DNA of 64,000 nucleotides from Physcomitrium patens. Its lineage: Eukaryota; Streptophyta; Bryopsida; Funariales; Funariaceae. Under the pieces are notes generated by a model that did not search any database, had not been told where the DNA came from, and worked only from the letters and a program-made list of their open reading frames with translations. Location of the stretch: the NCBI RefSeq assembly GCF_000002425.4, contig NC_037253.1:17376407-17440406 (forward strand), in the 5' to 3' direction. Both the position numbers and the translations under genes were made by a program. This document shows positions 1 to 12,589 of the stretch, piece by piece. How positions within the stretch are numbered: the stretch's first letter is position 1; each line of letters begins with the position of its first letter.

Positions 1-840
1 ATTAATGCATTTGTGCTATATTAAGATCATACAAATAGATGCAATATCTATTACATAATAATGTATTGTGTTAGCAAAGGATTTGAAGCTTTAATTTCTT
101 GTATAATTTATTAGTAAATACTATTACCTTATTTGAAAGAAAAAACTTATATATTAGTCATAGTCCAATCTCAAAAAAAAGTAGAACTTAACAAATTTTA
201 TTTAGAATTGTATCTTTCTAAAAGTATTTAGTCAACAAGATATTAAAGTAAAAAAATAATATTATGATTTTATCAAGTGTAATATTTATAACTTCTTTAA
301 TGTGATTTCTTATATCTATTTTTGTTATATATTATAAGTTTATTTTTATGAATCTCTTAAACCACGAGTGACATTATCCATTATTCATTTATTTTTATTT
401 TATAATATTTTATTTTGTATAACAAATTATATTATAATAGAGCATATTATAGCCTTTTATACACTATAATTCTTTATGATAGAAGAAATTATTGATTTTG
501 CATGTATATAAAATTTATAATTTATAATTTTATTAAATATATTATTTTGATTTGTTTTTTTTCTTTTTTTCTTAAGTATATAATTAGATTTGAATGATGA
601 GTTAAGAAAACACATTGTTTAACAATGATGGATTTAGTTTGAATGCATATTTATATGAAGTAGGCTATATACAAATTTATTGCAAATATGGCTTTTGTAG
701 ACAATTTGACTTTTTTTTAAAATTTCATAGGTAGAAACTACCATGTGTAATATCATCATATTAAATAAATAGACCTAGGTTTGCTTGATTTTGATGTTCG
801 AAACCTAGGTCTACCCACCAATTTTCAGTAGACAGTACCT
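1..840. other. AT-rich intergenic DNA, no gene seen
   Basis: This stretch is strongly AT-rich with homopolymer runs and stops in every frame. I see no coding region, RNA gene or recognisable transposon part in it. Base composition changes abruptly near 840, where the 3' flank of the YqgF/RuvX gene begins. Confidence 0.6.
771..812. repeat. 12-bp perfect inverted repeat
   Basis: AGACCTAGGTTT at 771-782 is matched by its exact reverse complement AAACCTAGGTCT at 801-812, leaving an 18-nt loop. It lies at the AT-rich/GC-rich boundary, about 160 bp beyond the stop codon of the YqgF/RuvX gene on its 3' side. It could fold in a transcript reading from that gene, or be a remnant of a short inverted-repeat element; no target duplication was recognised. 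Confidence 0.6.
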
Positions 841-972
841 AACTATCCAGGTTGGGAATTTCAGATTGCTAAAAACTCATGCGCGTTTAACCTACTTGCA
901 ATCCCTGAACCACCACCACCAACATTCTGTTGCACCATCGACGCCTCTGTTAGAGTATTCCGACATCACCAT

Positions 973-3359
973 TCACTCGTCATCGAAGTCAAAGAATTCG
1001 CCCAAGTCCTCATCATCCTCATACACTCTCACGGCAGATGCGACTGACGGGCCTTCGCACAGCGCCTGCTGCACGTTCAGTGCTTTCGGCACCACCATTT
1101 GAGCACCACTTCCACCCGATTCAAAATACCTGCACAGCAGCGCCTGCGAGTGAAACCATGTTCGTTAGTATCACTTGCACCGGACTCCCATCCAGTTACC
1201 ACACAACACTTCTGTGACCTGTCCAACACCTTCTTCGGGCAGCCTGCTGTACCAGCATCACACAGCAGCCTCCTACACTCCAGCTTCTCCCAACCTACGT
1301 ACCCTATCCTTCCAACACTCTGTTACGTCCTTCATAACTTCACACAATCCATCTACAATAGCGTTCTAACTTTTCCACTGCATACGTCCTCCCTGCTTTG
1401 CGCGTGATCGCCCTTTCATCTCAACGCTTTCTAATTTTGCTCCACTACATCTCCAGGACAGGCTTTCCCACGCCTAGCTACAAGAACAAGCACACTCTGC
1501 ATCGCCAACCACGCGTTACCCCCCAACAAACCACTACCCATACCACTCCACAACCATCGCCCACTCTCCCAGCTGCCCACTTATGTTGCGTCCTATCCAA
1601 CACTTCCTATTGTCATTTCGAATTGCCCCACCCAACCACCATTCATCACCCGTCACCCATCACAACTCATGTTCAACGACTATCAACGCTCCTCACCGTG
1701 GCGGCGTACGCGTCCAGTTGCTCCTTCCGAGACCGTCTGTTGCTGCCCCTGCGTCACATTCAACCAACTCCCATCACCCACATGTTCCCTCCCTACCCAA
1801 CCTCCCCCACCTCCAATTCCTGCCCTGCACCACGCCCACCAACCATGCATTCCCCAAGCACCGCATCCACACCGTGCATCACCACAACTCCAACAGGGAT
1901 CTCGATGTTTACATGTCAATCATGTAGTCCAGCGCATCCTGCGAAGTCCCATACTCGTCTTGCAAATATACTCGCCACCCTCTGCAATACGCCACCACAC
2001 CTGCCTCAGATCCCTACTGCTCCATGCAATGTGCACTACTTGACCAACGACGACACTGTCCGATCGCCGTGTACTTCCCCTTGTCGATCACCCCACTCGT
2101 ATCCCTACTGCTGAAACCCCTGCCCGCTACACATCATCCCTTTCCCCCACTCTGTCACCCCCATTGTGTGCACCGCTGCACCTTGCAACTACTCAACCAC
2201 AACTCACTCCTTCACAAGATCTCATCATGTGACATTGGCGGTGGGACTTTACCGCCGACCAACGATATTCGCCAGCCTCCCGGCAAAGCTGCGGCACTTG
2301 TTGGCTTGGTCCGAGTCCTTGCCATCCCACGCTTTGGGCAGCCCAACCACAAACTCGTCTGCTCTCTGCGCTCCACCCACCCAGCCACACAACACCACCA
2401 TCAACGTCTTCGCCGAACACATCCTGCACCGCTGCTACCAAAACCACTCACACCTCTCATGACCTAATCACGCCATCCCTCCAAAACCCTGAACCCTTTC
2501 TTCACTGAAATTGCACCTGCCGAAGGGAATCAGGTTCACGTCAGAGCCGGTTCGTGCGTGCGCCCCACCGTAATGTACCATTGCGCGAACGTGACTCTCA
2601 CTAAACGTAAAAGAAAATTGCAACTCGCTTTGTCAACTGCTCATTCTTCCGGCATATGTCAATCCACCAATCAGCCCGTGTTATCAACCAACGGTCGACA
2701 TAATTCTTACCTCACGTATGCCGACTTGCAATATGGTTTCGAGTAACTTGTCTCCCCTCTGCCGCACCACCTACAACCACAAGGTACGTGAGACACCTCC
2801 TTCCATCCCTTCGGAATCCACCCACCGCTTGGCTTCACCAACACAAAGGGTGGGCAGGAACACGCTCACGGACACACGAGACGCCCCACGTATCTCCCAC
2901 GCCCGCTTCGTGCACTACGAAGGTTGCAATAGCACAAAAGCTTACGGTCAAAGGCCGGGGCGCATAACCACCCAGACTGATCGCCAATCCAGTCTTTGCA
3001 TCCCCGAGATCCACACCCACTGTGTGTCCGCGCACCCTCTCTCCACCTCTCGCCCTCTGCGCATTGCACTCCAGACTGCCAATCTTCGCTTTCAGCTCCA
3101 ACCTCAGCCGGGGATCCTCCGCCACGCGCTCTGGACTGCCATCCCCGTCTCCTCGCCCAGGGCTTGCTTTCCCGAGCTTCTCAACCCCAGCATTCGAGTC
3201 ATTTCGAGCACACACAACGCCGACAGCCCTCAACCGCAGCTTCCTCAGCGGAAACGCTGGCGCGGGAACAGAGCGCAGCTGCCGAATGGGAGTTCTAGGA
3301 AACAACACAGCACAATTCAGGGTGCTCACATGGCGCCCTCCGAGACTCATCCTGCCCAA
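973..3359 (-). CDS. YqgF/RuvX-family RNase-H-fold nuclease, probably chloroplast-targeted (6 exons)
   Basis: Six exons on the minus strand joined by GT/AG introns: 3359-2946, 2770-2711, 2365-2253, 1981-1913, 1748-1697, 1143-973. Together they give 292 residues with phases matching at every junction. In order: a basic, Arg/Ser-rich N-terminus ending near VVCAR (residue 52) that looks like a plastid transit peptide; GVDLGDAKTGLAIS (115-128); PRPLT at the exon 1/2 junction; DEFVVGLPKAWDG (161-173); VYLQDEYGTSQDAL (200-213); QLDAYAATALLCRYF (229-243); and an acidic tail ending DDE. These are the conserved blocks of bacterial YqgF/RuvX; D117, E205 and D231 fit the catalytic triad. Bacterial YqgF acts in 16S rRNA 5'-end maturation and is also discussed as a Holliday-junction resolvase; an organellar RNA- or DNA-processing role is inference. 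The start codon is the first in-frame ATG; residue 4 is an alternative. No breaks seen. Confidence 0.88.
1787..1808 (-). other. Potential G-quadruplex in intron 4 of the YqgF/RuvX gene
   Basis: On the sense strand of the gene, four G runs (five, three, three and three G) follow each other with spacers of 5, 2 and 1 nt. This fits the usual G3+N1-7 pattern. The surrounding introns have a strongly G-over-C skewed sense strand. Whether it folds or affects splicing is unknown. Confidence 0.5.
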
Positions 3360-3744
3360 CTAGCCACTCACTGCACATGCGACGCAACAGTCCCCAAACA
3401 CAACTCGAAAGAAAACATGAAGGGTGCAAACTGAACCCACTACCACAGTACTGCTTTCGCCTCCTACCGGGCCAGGGTGGTGTCTGAGCGAGTGACGCCT
3501 CGTATTGGCGACCACGGCAAATGCAGGCGCGAGAGCACGCATCCCTCGTCGTCCTCTGAGTGTGTGGGGGTACAGGCCTTGTCACGCAGAGCTCGCCGTG
3601 GTCCTGGATGCGCTTACCGGCCGTGGGCGTCGCCGGTCCTAGTGCGTCCTCCGTATCGGCAATCCTTTCTCGATCGGGCAGCCTGGAAGGCGGGCAGACG
3701 CTCCCACGGTAATACACTTACTCAGTGGGGATGGGTGTAGAGGG
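3360..3744 (-). promoter_or_regulatory. GC-rich 5' flank of the YqgF/RuvX gene (presumed 5' UTR and promoter)
   Basis: This GC-balanced, CpG-containing segment lies directly upstream of the start codon and ends where the R6 gypsy relic begins. Frames open on both strands here but have no recognisable protein content. I see no clear TATA box. The promoter assignment rests on position only. Confidence 0.4.
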
Positions 3745-6165
3745 AAAATTCTGGCAGCTCACGATTCTTGTCAGAGCCAATGGTTGGAGCACAGCTGTCT
3801 TCGACCTATTGCCGAGCAAAGAGTTAGGACCCCACCAGAGGTGCCGATGAAGACGAGGGAGCATGATGACGAGGTGAAGGATACGTAGAGCTCGTGGATG
3901 AAACGCATTCATTCAAAGCGTAACATACACACGTAGAGGAAAATATATGCACCTCAATACCTACCTGGGACAGTGTCCTCGACAACCTTTTATATTAGAA
4001 TGAGAAGAGCGTTTAGCCCACAAATTGCGGCGCAGAATGAACCTCATTGGGCATCATATGATTTGTGTCAAGCCCGTTTCTTATCCCTACAGGTGTAGAG
4101 GGATCCCCCTTGTCGCAAGATTGAATCACGACGGCGTTGTTTCTCGAGGCGCGTTGTGAGTATTGAACAATGCGACCGACATGATTTATGTTGGTGAGGT
4201 CAAAATGAAGATTGCAGTGAATCAAATCATACCTTGGAACTAGAAACGCTATTATCGTTGTTTCAGGTCGAAGAGGGTCCATGTGAAATCTTTTCTTTTC
4301 TTCATCTTGGGTGTTAATGCAATACGGCCCTGTGTACTTCGCCCAAAATTTATCCTTTTTCTTACATAGCTTTTTCTTTTGATATAAGACTACATCTCCA
4401 ACAGCGAAGTCTCGTGTATATGTTACTTTTTTGTCATGACCCTCTTTCTGCGGCCGTTGTGCTTTGCCAATGTTGGTGTGCGCTTGTGTTCGTAACTAGT
4501 CCCGTTGTTGTAGTAACTCATCAAGCCACGTGTGTAAGTCGGTGGGTTGTGTGATGGCTAGTGCTGGAGCCAGCAGCACTATTGGCAAGCGTGGTTTGCG
4601 CCGATACAACATTTCGAACAGCAAGAATCTAGTACTAGAATGAACGGTGGTCCGGTAGGCGAACACAATCGCCGATAGCATTGTGTGCCAATACTGGTCA
4701 TACTCCCCATTTTTCTCAATAAGCAAACATAATGTCATCTTAAATCTTTTGGTCAGGCTATTACACTGCGGGTGGTAGGGCGATCTAGTGGTATGTTTGG
4801 TGTGAAGGTGAATGGCTAGCACTTTGAGTAAGGCGATACAAAACTCGCTTCTGTTGTCATTTAGAATTTTGATGGGGCTATTGTGTTTCACCATAATGGA
4901 ATTAAAGAAGAATTGTGCAATTTGCTCACATTCTTTGGACTTCAAAGCATGCACCTCGACCCACTTCGTGAGGTAGCAGGTTGCAACAATCACGTACTTA
5001 TTGCGCCATGACGTCCATGCCGACCTTTGCTAACGGCTCAAAAACTGGGATCGAGGTTAATAATCAGAGCTGCATGTTTTTATCATGCGTACATTTTACC
5101 TGGCATGTCGGGCATTTGCGAATGTAGTTTGTTACATCCTCAACCATGCCAATCTAGTAGTAAGCATCTTGCAACCTTTTCAACGTTCTTCGTACGGCAA
5201 AGTGTCCGGATGTGCGAGCCGCGTGGAATAGTTCTAATACCTAAGGAAGTTCAAAGGCCCCGGGAACTCTCAAAATACGAATACCCTCTAGAGCGGACTT
5301 TTTGTGAAAGAGAGTACCATCTCGCATGAGGTATTAGGAGAGATGGTACCTCACTCTCTTGGCCAGCGTTCTATCCAGGCCGATGGCGATCGAGCCAGTC
5401 CGGCAGGCTTCAGAGTGCATCTAACAATGCTTCTTTTATCACGTTTATTTTTGAGCAGAGTGTTTTGTTGAGGGCGGGGTTGGGAGTGCCTGTCTTTGTG
5501 GTCTCCTCTCTTAAAGACCTAAGCAACTTGTCACAACAGTTGGAGCTCGTGATGGATCCATCGTTAGTTTCAATCATCCTGACAATGCAATTCACCCTAC
5601 TTGACGTTCATAAAGACTGTTTTATGTATGCTGCGAATGTCATCGCAACACCAATCAAAGAAAACACAAAACATATTATTGACATATATAGCTACGAACG
5701 TAGTTAGTGCACACATGTTCTGATACAATTTTGAGGTGTGCTGTGACACCCTGCCATTCTCCCGGGAGGCTGATGCGTTGTAATTTAGTAGTATAGAGCC
5801 ATGAACCATTGGGCATTTGGAGTAGCGAAGCTGTTGGAGTGTGTTCAGGTCGCTGAGCGTAGGATATAGTTTAGGCACGGTGTTTTTAGTGCAAGTTTGT
5901 GCGTCTACGTTTGCATGGAGGAGTCCCGGTTTGTGTATGATTGTGCAATCGTAGAATTGCAAAAGTCGCAAGGCAAGGAGGAGTGCATGGTCGATTTTGA
6001 TGATAAATTCAAACCTATGAAGATATGGGCGAAAATATTTTACCTCAAAGACCAATGTGAGGCCTTCTTTATCAATGATCCCATAATTCTTTTTTGCCTT
6101 TGATAATTGTTTGGAGAATGATCCCATAATTCTTTTCTGCCTTTGATAATTGTTTGGAGGCTTAG
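3745..6165 (-). mobile_element. R6: broken Ty3/gypsy element, 3' half only
   Basis: Minus-strand reading gives, from right to left, an RNase H part (about 6127-5850: KKNYGIIDKEGL, FRPYLHRFEF, IIHKPGLLHANVDA), an integrase zinc-finger part (near 5150-5090, CPTCQVKC), the integrase core (4993-4496: LTKWVEVHALK, HTTRSPYHPQCNSL) and a GPY/F-like part (near 4400-4320). After that comes a roughly 90-residue tail (4282-4013) without a recognisable chromodomain. The integrase is unlike that of R1/R2, so this is a separate gypsy lineage. Reverse transcriptase, protease and gag are absent, and LTR limits were not established. The element is a broken fossil with many breaks. Its CpG content is still moderate, so it is younger than the related fragment at 14156-14495. 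Confidence 0.75.
6074..6159. repeat. 43-bp direct tandem duplication
   Basis: Two head-to-tail copies, 6074-6116 and 6117-6159, differ at one position. They lie at the truncated 5' edge of R6, so the duplication probably arose locally at the junction with neighbouring repeat DNA. Confidence 0.85.
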
Positions 6166-8119
6166 GCTACCACCAGTTTTGTCAAATGGGTGCAATTGTA
6201 GTTATAATGTCATGAGTTATATGCGGTTCAGATTAATGGGACCATTACTAAAGATATCTAGATTTCTATAGATGATATAGATTCCTATTGGAATATAATG
6301 TCATTTTAAATCTTGTGGTTAGACCATTGCATAGGAATCTATATAATCTATAAGAATTAATGTTAAGAAGGCAAGATGTTTGAATTATCTAATTGAGCAT
6401 GACATTATATTCAAAATATTTGTACTTTGTCCAAAATGTTTTCTTCCATTAATCTCCTTCTTTAATCTGCACCAAATTGTACACTATATATAAATCTATT
6501 CTAGTGTAGATCCTAGCTTGACTGAATTGCTTTAAAAGCTTTGATATCAGTGGTAATAGATAAAGATTCTTCAGGATTATTTTATTGAGGTCATAATAAT
6601 CAATACACATTTGCAAAGATCCATCTTTTTTCTTCACAAAAACTATTGGTCCATTTGCTGGAGATTCACAATACCAAATAAAGTTCTTTGCAAGATTTTG
6701 ATCAATATAATCCTTCAATGCCAAAAGTTTATTTTGTGATAGGTTGTAGATTGAGCTAAACGGTGGTTGAGCCTCTTTGAAGATCAATGGTACTAGGATA
6801 GCTACTAGCGAGCTTACTTCTTCATAAGTTGGAGTTGCATAAATAACAAATGGCATTTTTTTCTTAGTAGTCTTCATAAAAGCCCTTGCTTAAAGGAATA
6901 AATAAATTTGAGGTATTGGAATGTCCAACTACATGGTCTCTATTAAAGTTGGATCTCTTTATTTTCCTAAAAAATTGCAATCTTAATCCTATTTGTACAT
7001 TGTTTCTTTGGACAGTTCTCAAATTTATGACCTTCTTCATTACAATACAAGTATAGACCTTATTCAAATTGACACTTCTTCTCTTCTATTATAAGAGGTT
7101 TAAACTATATTGCATCAATTTACATATCTTCAACTTTGGAATCTAAAAGTATTGTATTTATTGAAATAATAGAGTACAAATTTTTAGTATGTTGCTTTAT
7201 CAAAGTCGAAAAGTATTGATTTTGATATTATTAAAATAATCAATAATTATTTTTTACAGCTTGGTTAATAGTCTCATTGAGTGTTTGAGGATCACATAAT
7301 GATAGTAATAGGTCTTTGACATCATCATTTAATCTCCAATAGAATTGGTTCATAAAAGCTTTTTCATCCCAATTGATGTGACAAACCAATTACTTAAAAT
7401 CAAATACATAAACTTATACAAAGCATGACCTTTGATGTAATGAGCAAATTTTTATTGATATCCATCAAGCCTTATCATATTTTCTAAATGCCTCTACAAA
7501 TACTTCTAAAAAAGTCTTTAAAATTATTCAAGATTAGAGTTCTTTTTTCAAATAAAAGATCAAACCAAAATAAGGCTTATCTTGAGATCAAGGTTCCAAC
7601 TAAATCAACTCACTATTCTTTTGTTGGATAGCACTCAAGTTGTAGAAAAGTTACTAATCAAATTTTATTAATAAATCTTTAAAACTTAGAATGTGTATCA
7701 TCAAAAAAATTTGAAAGACTAATTTGAGGCTCTTTATGTTGTTGAATAAGTGAGTTTTTTTGTCGAAATACAAGTGCCACCACTTCCTTGGATGTAAAAG
7801 CTTGAAAAAGTGGTTGTATTACAGGTTAAACTATTCTAGATCTTATATCACTATAAAATCTTACAAAACATCTTTTTATTTTAGTAGTTCTATGAGATAA
7901 AGTATTGAACATGTTCATAATACTATCTAATTAGGATTTAGAAGATTTAACCATATTAATATCTTGACTTCTAGCTATTTTAAAAGAAAAAAATTAAACA
8001 ATACTAATTTAATTTAAAGAAGAAATCTTGCAACCTCTAAAACATTGAAATGACTTCAAGAAGAGAAATAATCCAATCTTTATTAAAAAAGATCAAGCTT
8101 TAGTATTGATAAGAAAGTT

Positions 8120-8130
8120 AGTCTTGACAA
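8120..8130 (-). promoter_or_regulatory. R5 candidate self-priming primer-binding site
   Basis: TTGTCAAGACT lies 2 nt downstream of the inferred LTR end. Its complement, AGTCTTGACAA, matches 8 of 11 positions of the LTR segment at 8284-8274, which starts 33 nt from the beginning of the TATA box. Spacing and length are the same as in R1, R2, R3 and R8. Confidence 0.45.
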
Positions 8131-8132
8131 AA

Positions 8133-8620
8133 TGTCATGGATATACTATACAAAAGATCAAATAAGAAATTGAATAAAAAAAATTTCAATAAAAAAGCTA
8201 GTAAGAACTTGATGAAATCAAATAAGTACAATATCAACACCAAGAGAGATGAGCTAGAGCTCCAAGAGATGTGTTGTTGAGATTGAAGATCCCCTCACCC
8301 TTAACTCCAATATATATTAGGTATTAAAAAGCTTTTTTAGAAATTTTAATGTTGCTTAAGAACAAAGCAACCTTAGAAGGGTTCTCGAAAAGTTTTCATT
8401 TTACTTGAAGACAAAAACAATCCTAGAAAGCTTCTTAGATAGCTTCCTTAATCATCTTAGAAATTTTTAGAATCTATTGGAATTTTTTGAAAACCTTCTA
8501 AATCTTTTTAAATATTTAAAGGAACTTTTTAAAATCTTCTATTAAAGTATTTTTAAAATATTTAAAAATTTGATAGATTATTTTAAAAATATTCCTAAAA
8601 TCTTTTGATTGTTTATAACA
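8133..8620 (-). repeat. R5 5' LTR (about 488 bp)
   Basis: Begins TGTTATAAAC and ends ATGACA when read on the minus strand, so it has TG...CA ends. A TATA-like box lies near 8320-8313. The boundary is inferred from the TG/CA ends and the leader that follows; no second LTR is available to confirm it. Confidence 0.5.
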
Positions 8621-8973
8621 AAAGTTTTATTATTGATAATGCCAAAAGAAAATTTATTGCTTAAGTCATTGCATGTAATAATTGATTCTTTAAAAGATAC
8701 AAAGAACAAAGATTTTATTGAAGAGGTATAAATGAAATTTTGGTGATAACTTTTAAATTTGTAGAAGCTTATTCATCAAAGTTGGAATCCATGCAAATTG
8801 ATAAGATATGTTTCAAAGCTCTTATTGAGCAAGAAAAGACTTGACATTGTCAAAAATGATTGTGCTTATATTGCAAAGAACCTAAATACACTACTCAACA
8901 TTGTCTAAAGAAGCAACAAAATCACAAAATGAGGAGCATAGTTACCAGAGAAGATGATGTGTTAAAAAAAAAG

Positions 8974-8975
<2 letters not shown>

Positions 8976-9009
<34 letters not shown>
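8976..9009. repeat. 34-nt poly-T tract
   Basis: An uninterrupted run of T lies inside the R4 gag relic. It is probably a slippage expansion after the element died. Confidence 0.95.
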
Positions 9010-9012
<3 letters not shown>

Positions 9013-10781
9013 TACAATAAGAATTATTCATCTAAAATCTTGCTTAACACCTAATAAATATCTTATTTTTTTTTTTCAAATCTCTCACCTTGTTTTACAA
9101 TAGAAATTTGTTTAAGATCAAAAAATCACAAAGTCTTTGCTTTATTAGATTCAAGAGCCTCAACATATTTTATAGGCAAAGCCTTTATTAAAAAATAAGA
9201 AATATCTTTACTTAAAAAAAAAAAAAAATCCGTGCATGTAGAAGTCATAGATAGTCATTTGTTATCTTTTGGAAATATTATCGATAAGATAATTTCTTTA
9301 GATGTAGCAATTAAAGATCATAATAGCTTAATAATATTTAATGAGATTAGATCTCCTTTTAATCCAATTATTTTAGGATTATTATGGCTAAAAAAAATAT
9401 AAGCCTCAAATAGACGATTTCTTATAACTTTAATTTTTTTTGAAATTTAGCCGAAGATTTTCCTAGTCAAGTAAAAATTCTTAAGTCCAATACATCCAAA
9501 TCCTTATTGATATGTACAAGAGCTTTTATGCATACTATAAAAGAAGAGTTAGCTTTGTTGTAGATTCTGCACCTATTTTCGATAGAAATAAGATTTCAAG
9601 TAGTATTTTAAGTAAATATTAAGATTATTAAGGTATTTTTAAAAAATAAATATAAACATTCTTTTAGAGTATTATCCTTATGACTGTTCCATTGATTTTA
9701 AAGAAAGAACTCAACTACCATTTGGACCAATCTATAGCTTATCACAAAAGAAGTTGGTTGCACTCAAAGAACACATTGACAAGAATTTAGCTAAAAATTT
9801 TATATACCATTTTAAATCTCAAGGAAGGACTCTTGTTTTATTTGTGAAGAAAAAAGACAAATCTCTATAGATGTCTCTTGACTATTAAAGTTTTAATAAT
9901 ATCACCATTAAAAATACATATCATCTATCTTTGATTTCAAGACTTTTTAATTAATTAAATTAAATAAATATCTATATAAAAATAGATCTATGAGAAGCAT
10001 ATAACATGATACATATTAAAAAAAGATATGAATGAAAAATTACGTTTCAAATTAGGTAATGTCATACCCTTTAGATTCATAAATATACTAATTAATTTTT
10101 AACATTTAATAAATGATGTCTTTCATGAGTTTCTTGATGACTTTGTTGTTTGTTATCTAGATGTTATTTTAATCTATTCTAAAAATATAAAAAACATGAA
10201 TTTCATGTTTGACATGTCTTACAAAAATTAAAAAATATATACTTATATGCCAAGATAGAATAGTGTATATTTCATATTACTCAAATTGACTTCATAGGAT
10301 ATATCATGTTAAACAATAGCCTTATGATGGATCCTAAAGAAGTCTAGACTATCATAAATTGAAAGATCTCAAAAATAGTCAAAGATGAGTAATTTTAAAA
10401 AAATTTACTATTTATTATTAAACTTTTATCAATTTTTTTTTTTCAAATTACAGCTTCTTATATATATTTAACTTGTAAAGATAAACTTGAGTAGAGTAAA
10501 GAAGCCATAATATCTTTTGAAGCTTTAAAGACAATATTTATTTTTGTACAAATCTTATATTATGTGAACTTTTTTAAAGCATTTTTTATAGAAAGAAATG
10601 CATCAAACTTTGCTACAAGTGCAATGTTGTCACAAATAGGAGTGAATGATAAGTTCCATCTAATAGTTTCTTATTCTAATAAATTTTCAATAATCAAGAT
10701 TAACTACAAGATTGACAAAAAAGAACTTCATGCAATTATAGATTCATTTTAAGAATGGCATCAGTATCTAAAAGAAACTTT

Positions 10782-10823
<42 letters not shown>

Positions 10824-12589
10824 ATATTTATTATAAGAACATCAAGTATTTCATGTCAACACATGTTTTGAATTCTGACTAAGCCCATTGGAGCATATTT
10901 TTATGAAGGTTTGATTTCAATATGACTTATTAACTCAAAAAATAATAAGATTTGTCAAAGACATTTTTTAGACATTCTTATGTTACATCAAAGGAAAAAA
11001 ATGTAATTTTTGATCAATGAAGATTTTTTCTTTTTAAAGTTGGAGCATTTTTATCTTTAAGCAATGAAATCAATATTGATTATTGATTCAATTTTTTTTA
11101 AGCAAATTCAATCAAATATATTCTGTGATTCTTTTATTTATGATATTAAAAATAATTCTTTTAATTATTATATTACTTTCAACTTTAAGTTCAAAAATAA
11201 TCTGTTTTATTTTTAAAAATAATTATATATTCCAAAAGACAAAGCAAAATTATGTATTATTCAAGCTCATCATCAGTTTCTAATATCCAAATATTTTGAA
11301 TACAATAAGACTTTGAAGCTAATATCAAAAGATTTTTTATGGCATCAATGTAAAATGTTGTAAAACACTTTGTACAATTATGTGACGTTTATTTAAGATC
11401 AAAAACTCTTTGGCATTGATCTTATGGAATTCTTTAGCTATTATCTATTCCAAAACAACTATAGTCTTTTATTTTTATGGATTTTATTATAGATTTTTTA
11501 GTCTCATGTTCTTGTGATAGTAGATTATTTTGCTAAGATAGCATAGTTTGTACTATATATAAAATCTATCATAGATGAAGAAATAACTAATTTTTTTTTT
11601 TGATAATATCTATCACCATTATGGATTGTCAAATGATATTATATCAAAAATGAAGATTCAATCTATATCAAGATTTTTAAAAGTTCTTCTTAAGATTTTA
11701 AAGATAGAAATAAAATTACATTTGGCTTTTCATCCTCTAATCAATGGACAAATAGAAGGAATAATCAAAGTTTTGGAATAATTTTTTTACCATTGGTAGA
11801 TTTTTTTTATAATAACATAGTACATTCTCCTATAAAACAAACACCTTTTTTATATTAATTATGATTATTATTGTGCTTTCAATTTTGCAATCATCCCTTT
11901 GATTTCATAAAAGTCTATAATTATGTAAAAAAAATTAAAAAGAATAATTATTTGAGCTATATATAACAATAAAGGTACAATTAAAAAAAAGCTCAAGAAT
12001 AATAAAAGTCTAAAGCATATGCCTATTACAAGGAACAACTTCAATTCCACATTGGCAACAAGGTATGGTCACTTTATTATAATATGAAGAGTAGCCGCTT
12101 TTGTGATAAGATGGATTATTATAGGCTTGGACCATTTCATATTTGTAAATAAATCAATTTAGTTGCTTATTAATTACACTTATTGGAGTCTATAAAGATC
12201 CATTCCATATTCTATATTTTTTTTAAACCATATAAGAAAGTGAATATCTCAAAAAAAAAAGATAAATACTATTTTTTTTATATAATTGGATAATAATCAA
12301 GATTTTAAAGTAGAAGAAGTCTTCAACTCAAGGTAGCATTGAAATAGATTGAAATATCTTGTTTATTGGCATTGATATGATATTAATGAATGCACATAGA
12401 AGCCAACAAAGAATCTTGCAAATACAATAAAGAAGATTGATACTTTTCATTAACAATATCTATCAAAATCAAGATAAAGAATAAAAAATCTTTTTTTTAA
12501 AGAAATAAGATCTAAAAAAGATAATATTTTATTTCATATTATTGTTTATAATTTTTGTATATTTATAATACTATAAAGATAAAAAAATC

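Larger units (their letters stand above)
6166..8620 (-). mobile_element. R5: broken Ty3/gypsy element with 5' LTR
   Basis: Minus strand. The 5' LTR is 8620-8133, followed by a decayed leader, gag relics (about 7900-6960, with a CCHC-like zinc knuckle near 7070-7000) and a protease-to-reverse-transcriptase part (6877-6449: PIVFVKKKDGSLQMCIDY, ARIYTRIDL). Beyond 6449 the pol order is lost; 6290-6330 resembles an integrase stretch seen in R6. No 3' LTR was found. It is an old, AT-drifted fossil with many breaks, related to but distinct from R1/R2. Confidence 0.6.

Noticed and set aside
1398-2114. Plus-strand frame of 238 codons
   Set aside because: It lies over introns and exons 4 and 5 of the minus-strand YqgF/RuvX gene, has low-complexity Pro/Thr/Ser/His composition and no domain. 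It is open only because the plus strand is C-rich.
2835-3359. Reading the minus-strand frame as one 174-residue protein
   Set aside because: Similarity to YqgF stops exactly at a GTAAGC donor at 2945. The continuation is intron; the spliced model explains the rest.
2718-3434. Plus-strand frame of 238 codons
   Set aside because: It is antisense to exons 1 and 2 of the YqgF/RuvX gene, without recognisable protein content.
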